Shown in pieces: positions 12,488 to 13,254 of a stretch of 13,254 nucleotides of DNA. This DNA is from Desulfurococcales archaeon (GTDB lineage: Archaea > Thermoproteota > Thermoprotei_A > Sulfolobales > Ignicoccaceae). Positions within the stretch are counted from its first letter, which is position 1. Every line of letters starts with the position of its first letter. A program made the position numbers and the translations under genes. The stretch spans positions 1 through 13,254 of the forward strand of contig WAOJ01000148.1 in NCBI GenBank assembly GCA_015521275.1. Direction: 5' to 3'. Below the pieces are notes generated by a model. It worked only from the letters and a program-made list of their open reading frames with translations, was not told the origin of the DNA and ran no database searches.

Positions 12488-13254
12488 CTACTTATTACAG
12501 ATCACCATCTTGGGCTCGGAAGCCTTTACCTTTGCCACAACGGTCAACGTAACCGGCCTGTAACCACTAACCATAACGGTCACGACCTTCCCAGAGGTAA
12601 CCAGTCCGCTTCCGTCACACGGGGCCAGCTTGAAGTACCCTTGAGGCATCCACTTCGTTAAGCCGCCTACGTAAACCGGGTAAGCGCTTATGCTCTGACC
12701 TAGGTAGAAGGTTCCCCCGCCGTTACACGCTACGCTGTAAGTGCCCGGGCCGTAGTCCAGCTCCCTTATTGCGTAACTCTTCAAGTTCAGAGTTATGGTC
12801 TTTGTTATCGCTTTGTACTCGACAACGGTGATTGGCTGGTTTAAGGTTAAACAGCTAACCGTTTTAGTTACGTAGACATTCTTGGTTATAGTGTTAAGCA
12901 CGTTGGCGGTTACAGTCTTGGTCATAGTTTCTAATACGGTGGACGTAGTGTATAAGGTCTTAAACATTGTTTCGGTTACCGTGGTCAAGGTAGTTATGAA
13001 CGAAGTCACAAACTTAGTGAACGTTTGGGTTATGGTTATGAACGTTATGCCGGCGGGCGTTGGGCCAGTGGTGGTCTTTGTAACCTTCAAGTTCCCACAC
13101 TGAAGTAGCGAGTAAGCTATCAAGAACTGGGCAGTGTCATAATAGTCTTCTATGTCTGAGCCGGGGAACGGCGTTATTGCGCCGTTGGGCGTCATGTGGA
13201 GGGCAAGCTCCTTTTCCAAGGGGCTCTTCCCGTACAAGAGCTTCTCCAATGCCG
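12488..13254 (-). CDS. Threonine-rich surface or secreted-type protein, partial (5' end outside window)
   Basis: The frame is open to the right edge, so the true start and any signal peptide are not visible; TTG 13249 is not likely to be the start. The visible 254 or so residues begin with a 55-residue globular-looking piece (PNGAITPFPGSDIEDYYDTA). Next comes a threonine-rich stretch at about 57-130 (counting from 13249) with 29 Thr in 74 residues and hydrophobic residues often spaced 3-4 apart. A beta-rich C-terminal part follows (GTFYLGQSISAYPVYVGG, YFKLAPCDGSG, VTVMVSGYRPVTLTVVAK) ending in ICNK. Five cysteines (51, 133, 175, 211, 251) could form disulfides outside the cell. No C-terminal membrane anchor is seen. 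Thr-rich stalks are common in archaeal exported proteins; the family was not recognised. Confidence 0.75.
   Translation of the reverse strand, partial: ALEKLLYGKSPLEKELALHMTPNGAITPFPGSDIEDYYDTAQFLIAYSLLQCGNLKVTKTTTGPTPAGITFITITQTFTKFVTSFITTLTTVTETMFKTLYTTSTVLETMTKTVTANVLNTITKNVYVTKTVSCLTLNQPITVVEYKAITKTITLNLKSYAIRELDYGPGTYSVACNGGGTFYLGQSISAYPVYVGGLTKWMPQGYFKLAPCDGSGLVTSGKVVTVMVSGYRPVTLTVVAKVKASEPKMVICNK

Noticed and set aside
12332..12661. 109-codon plus-strand frame across the end of the radical SAM gene
   Set aside because: Out of frame with the ArcS-like domain and antisense to the Thr-rich gene; no plausible protein.
1..13254. CRISPR array, insertion sequence, integrase or attachment site
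   Set aside because: No repeated 25-40 base units, no terminal inverted repeats or transposase, and no duplicated tRNA 3' end were seen.

Overview
The window comes from a hyperthermophilic archaeon, most likely a crenarchaeon (Thermoproteota, Desulfurococcales-like; Ignicoccus is a guess from style, not a match). The evidence is an archaeal-type spc ribosomal protein cluster, aIF1, RNA polymerase subunit P, a GINS subunit, Hel308, archaeal-style TATA elements, a tRNA gene and a tRNA modification enzyme of the archaeosine pathway. Genes are packed with many 1-4 base overlaps, and GTG and TTG starts are common. No transposon, phage gene, CRISPR array or plasmid feature was seen.

Layout. Positions 1-3151 (minus strand) hold the tail of the spc operon, in order of transcription uL6, eL32, eL19, uL18, uS5, uL30; uL30 runs off the left edge. 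Instead of uS8, the gene upstream of uL6 is aIF1 (3244-3558/3579, minus), followed by a T-run. aIF1 and rpoP diverge from a palindromic TTTTAAAA. Right after rpoP lies a candidate box C/D guide RNA whose second guide is complementary to a highly conserved stretch of 16S rRNA. Positions 3899-6192 (plus) are a chain of four progressively overlapping genes: an unrecognised protein, a HAD phosphatase of the archaeal phosphoglycolate phosphatase type, a DUF6884-like protein and a likely GINS subunit. The GINS gene overlaps tail to tail with Hel308 (minus), whose reading frame has no ATG, GTG or TTG upstream of its conserved Q-motif.

From 8315 a compact plus-strand operon carries EPSP synthase (aroA), an unrecognised 153-residue protein and a PAP2-like membrane protein. 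A small winged-helix gene follows, preceded by a perfect inverted repeat that may be its operator. A tRNA-Arg(TCG) gene on the minus strand overlaps the end of the winged-helix gene. Head to head with the tRNA is a 442-residue protein that joins a radical SAM module resembling RaSEA to a lysine-transferase-like domain resembling ArcS, which are the two subunits of archaeosine synthase in Euryarchaeota. The right edge holds the 3' part of a secreted-type protein with a threonine-rich stalk.

The strongest candidates for something new are the one-chain archaeosine synthase with a CX4CX2C cluster motif, the C/D guide RNA after rpoP, and the Hel308 gene apparently starting at a non-canonical codon. 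A second domain with a similar CSxRK layout (the DUF6884-like protein) in the same window may be a distant relative of the ArcS domain.
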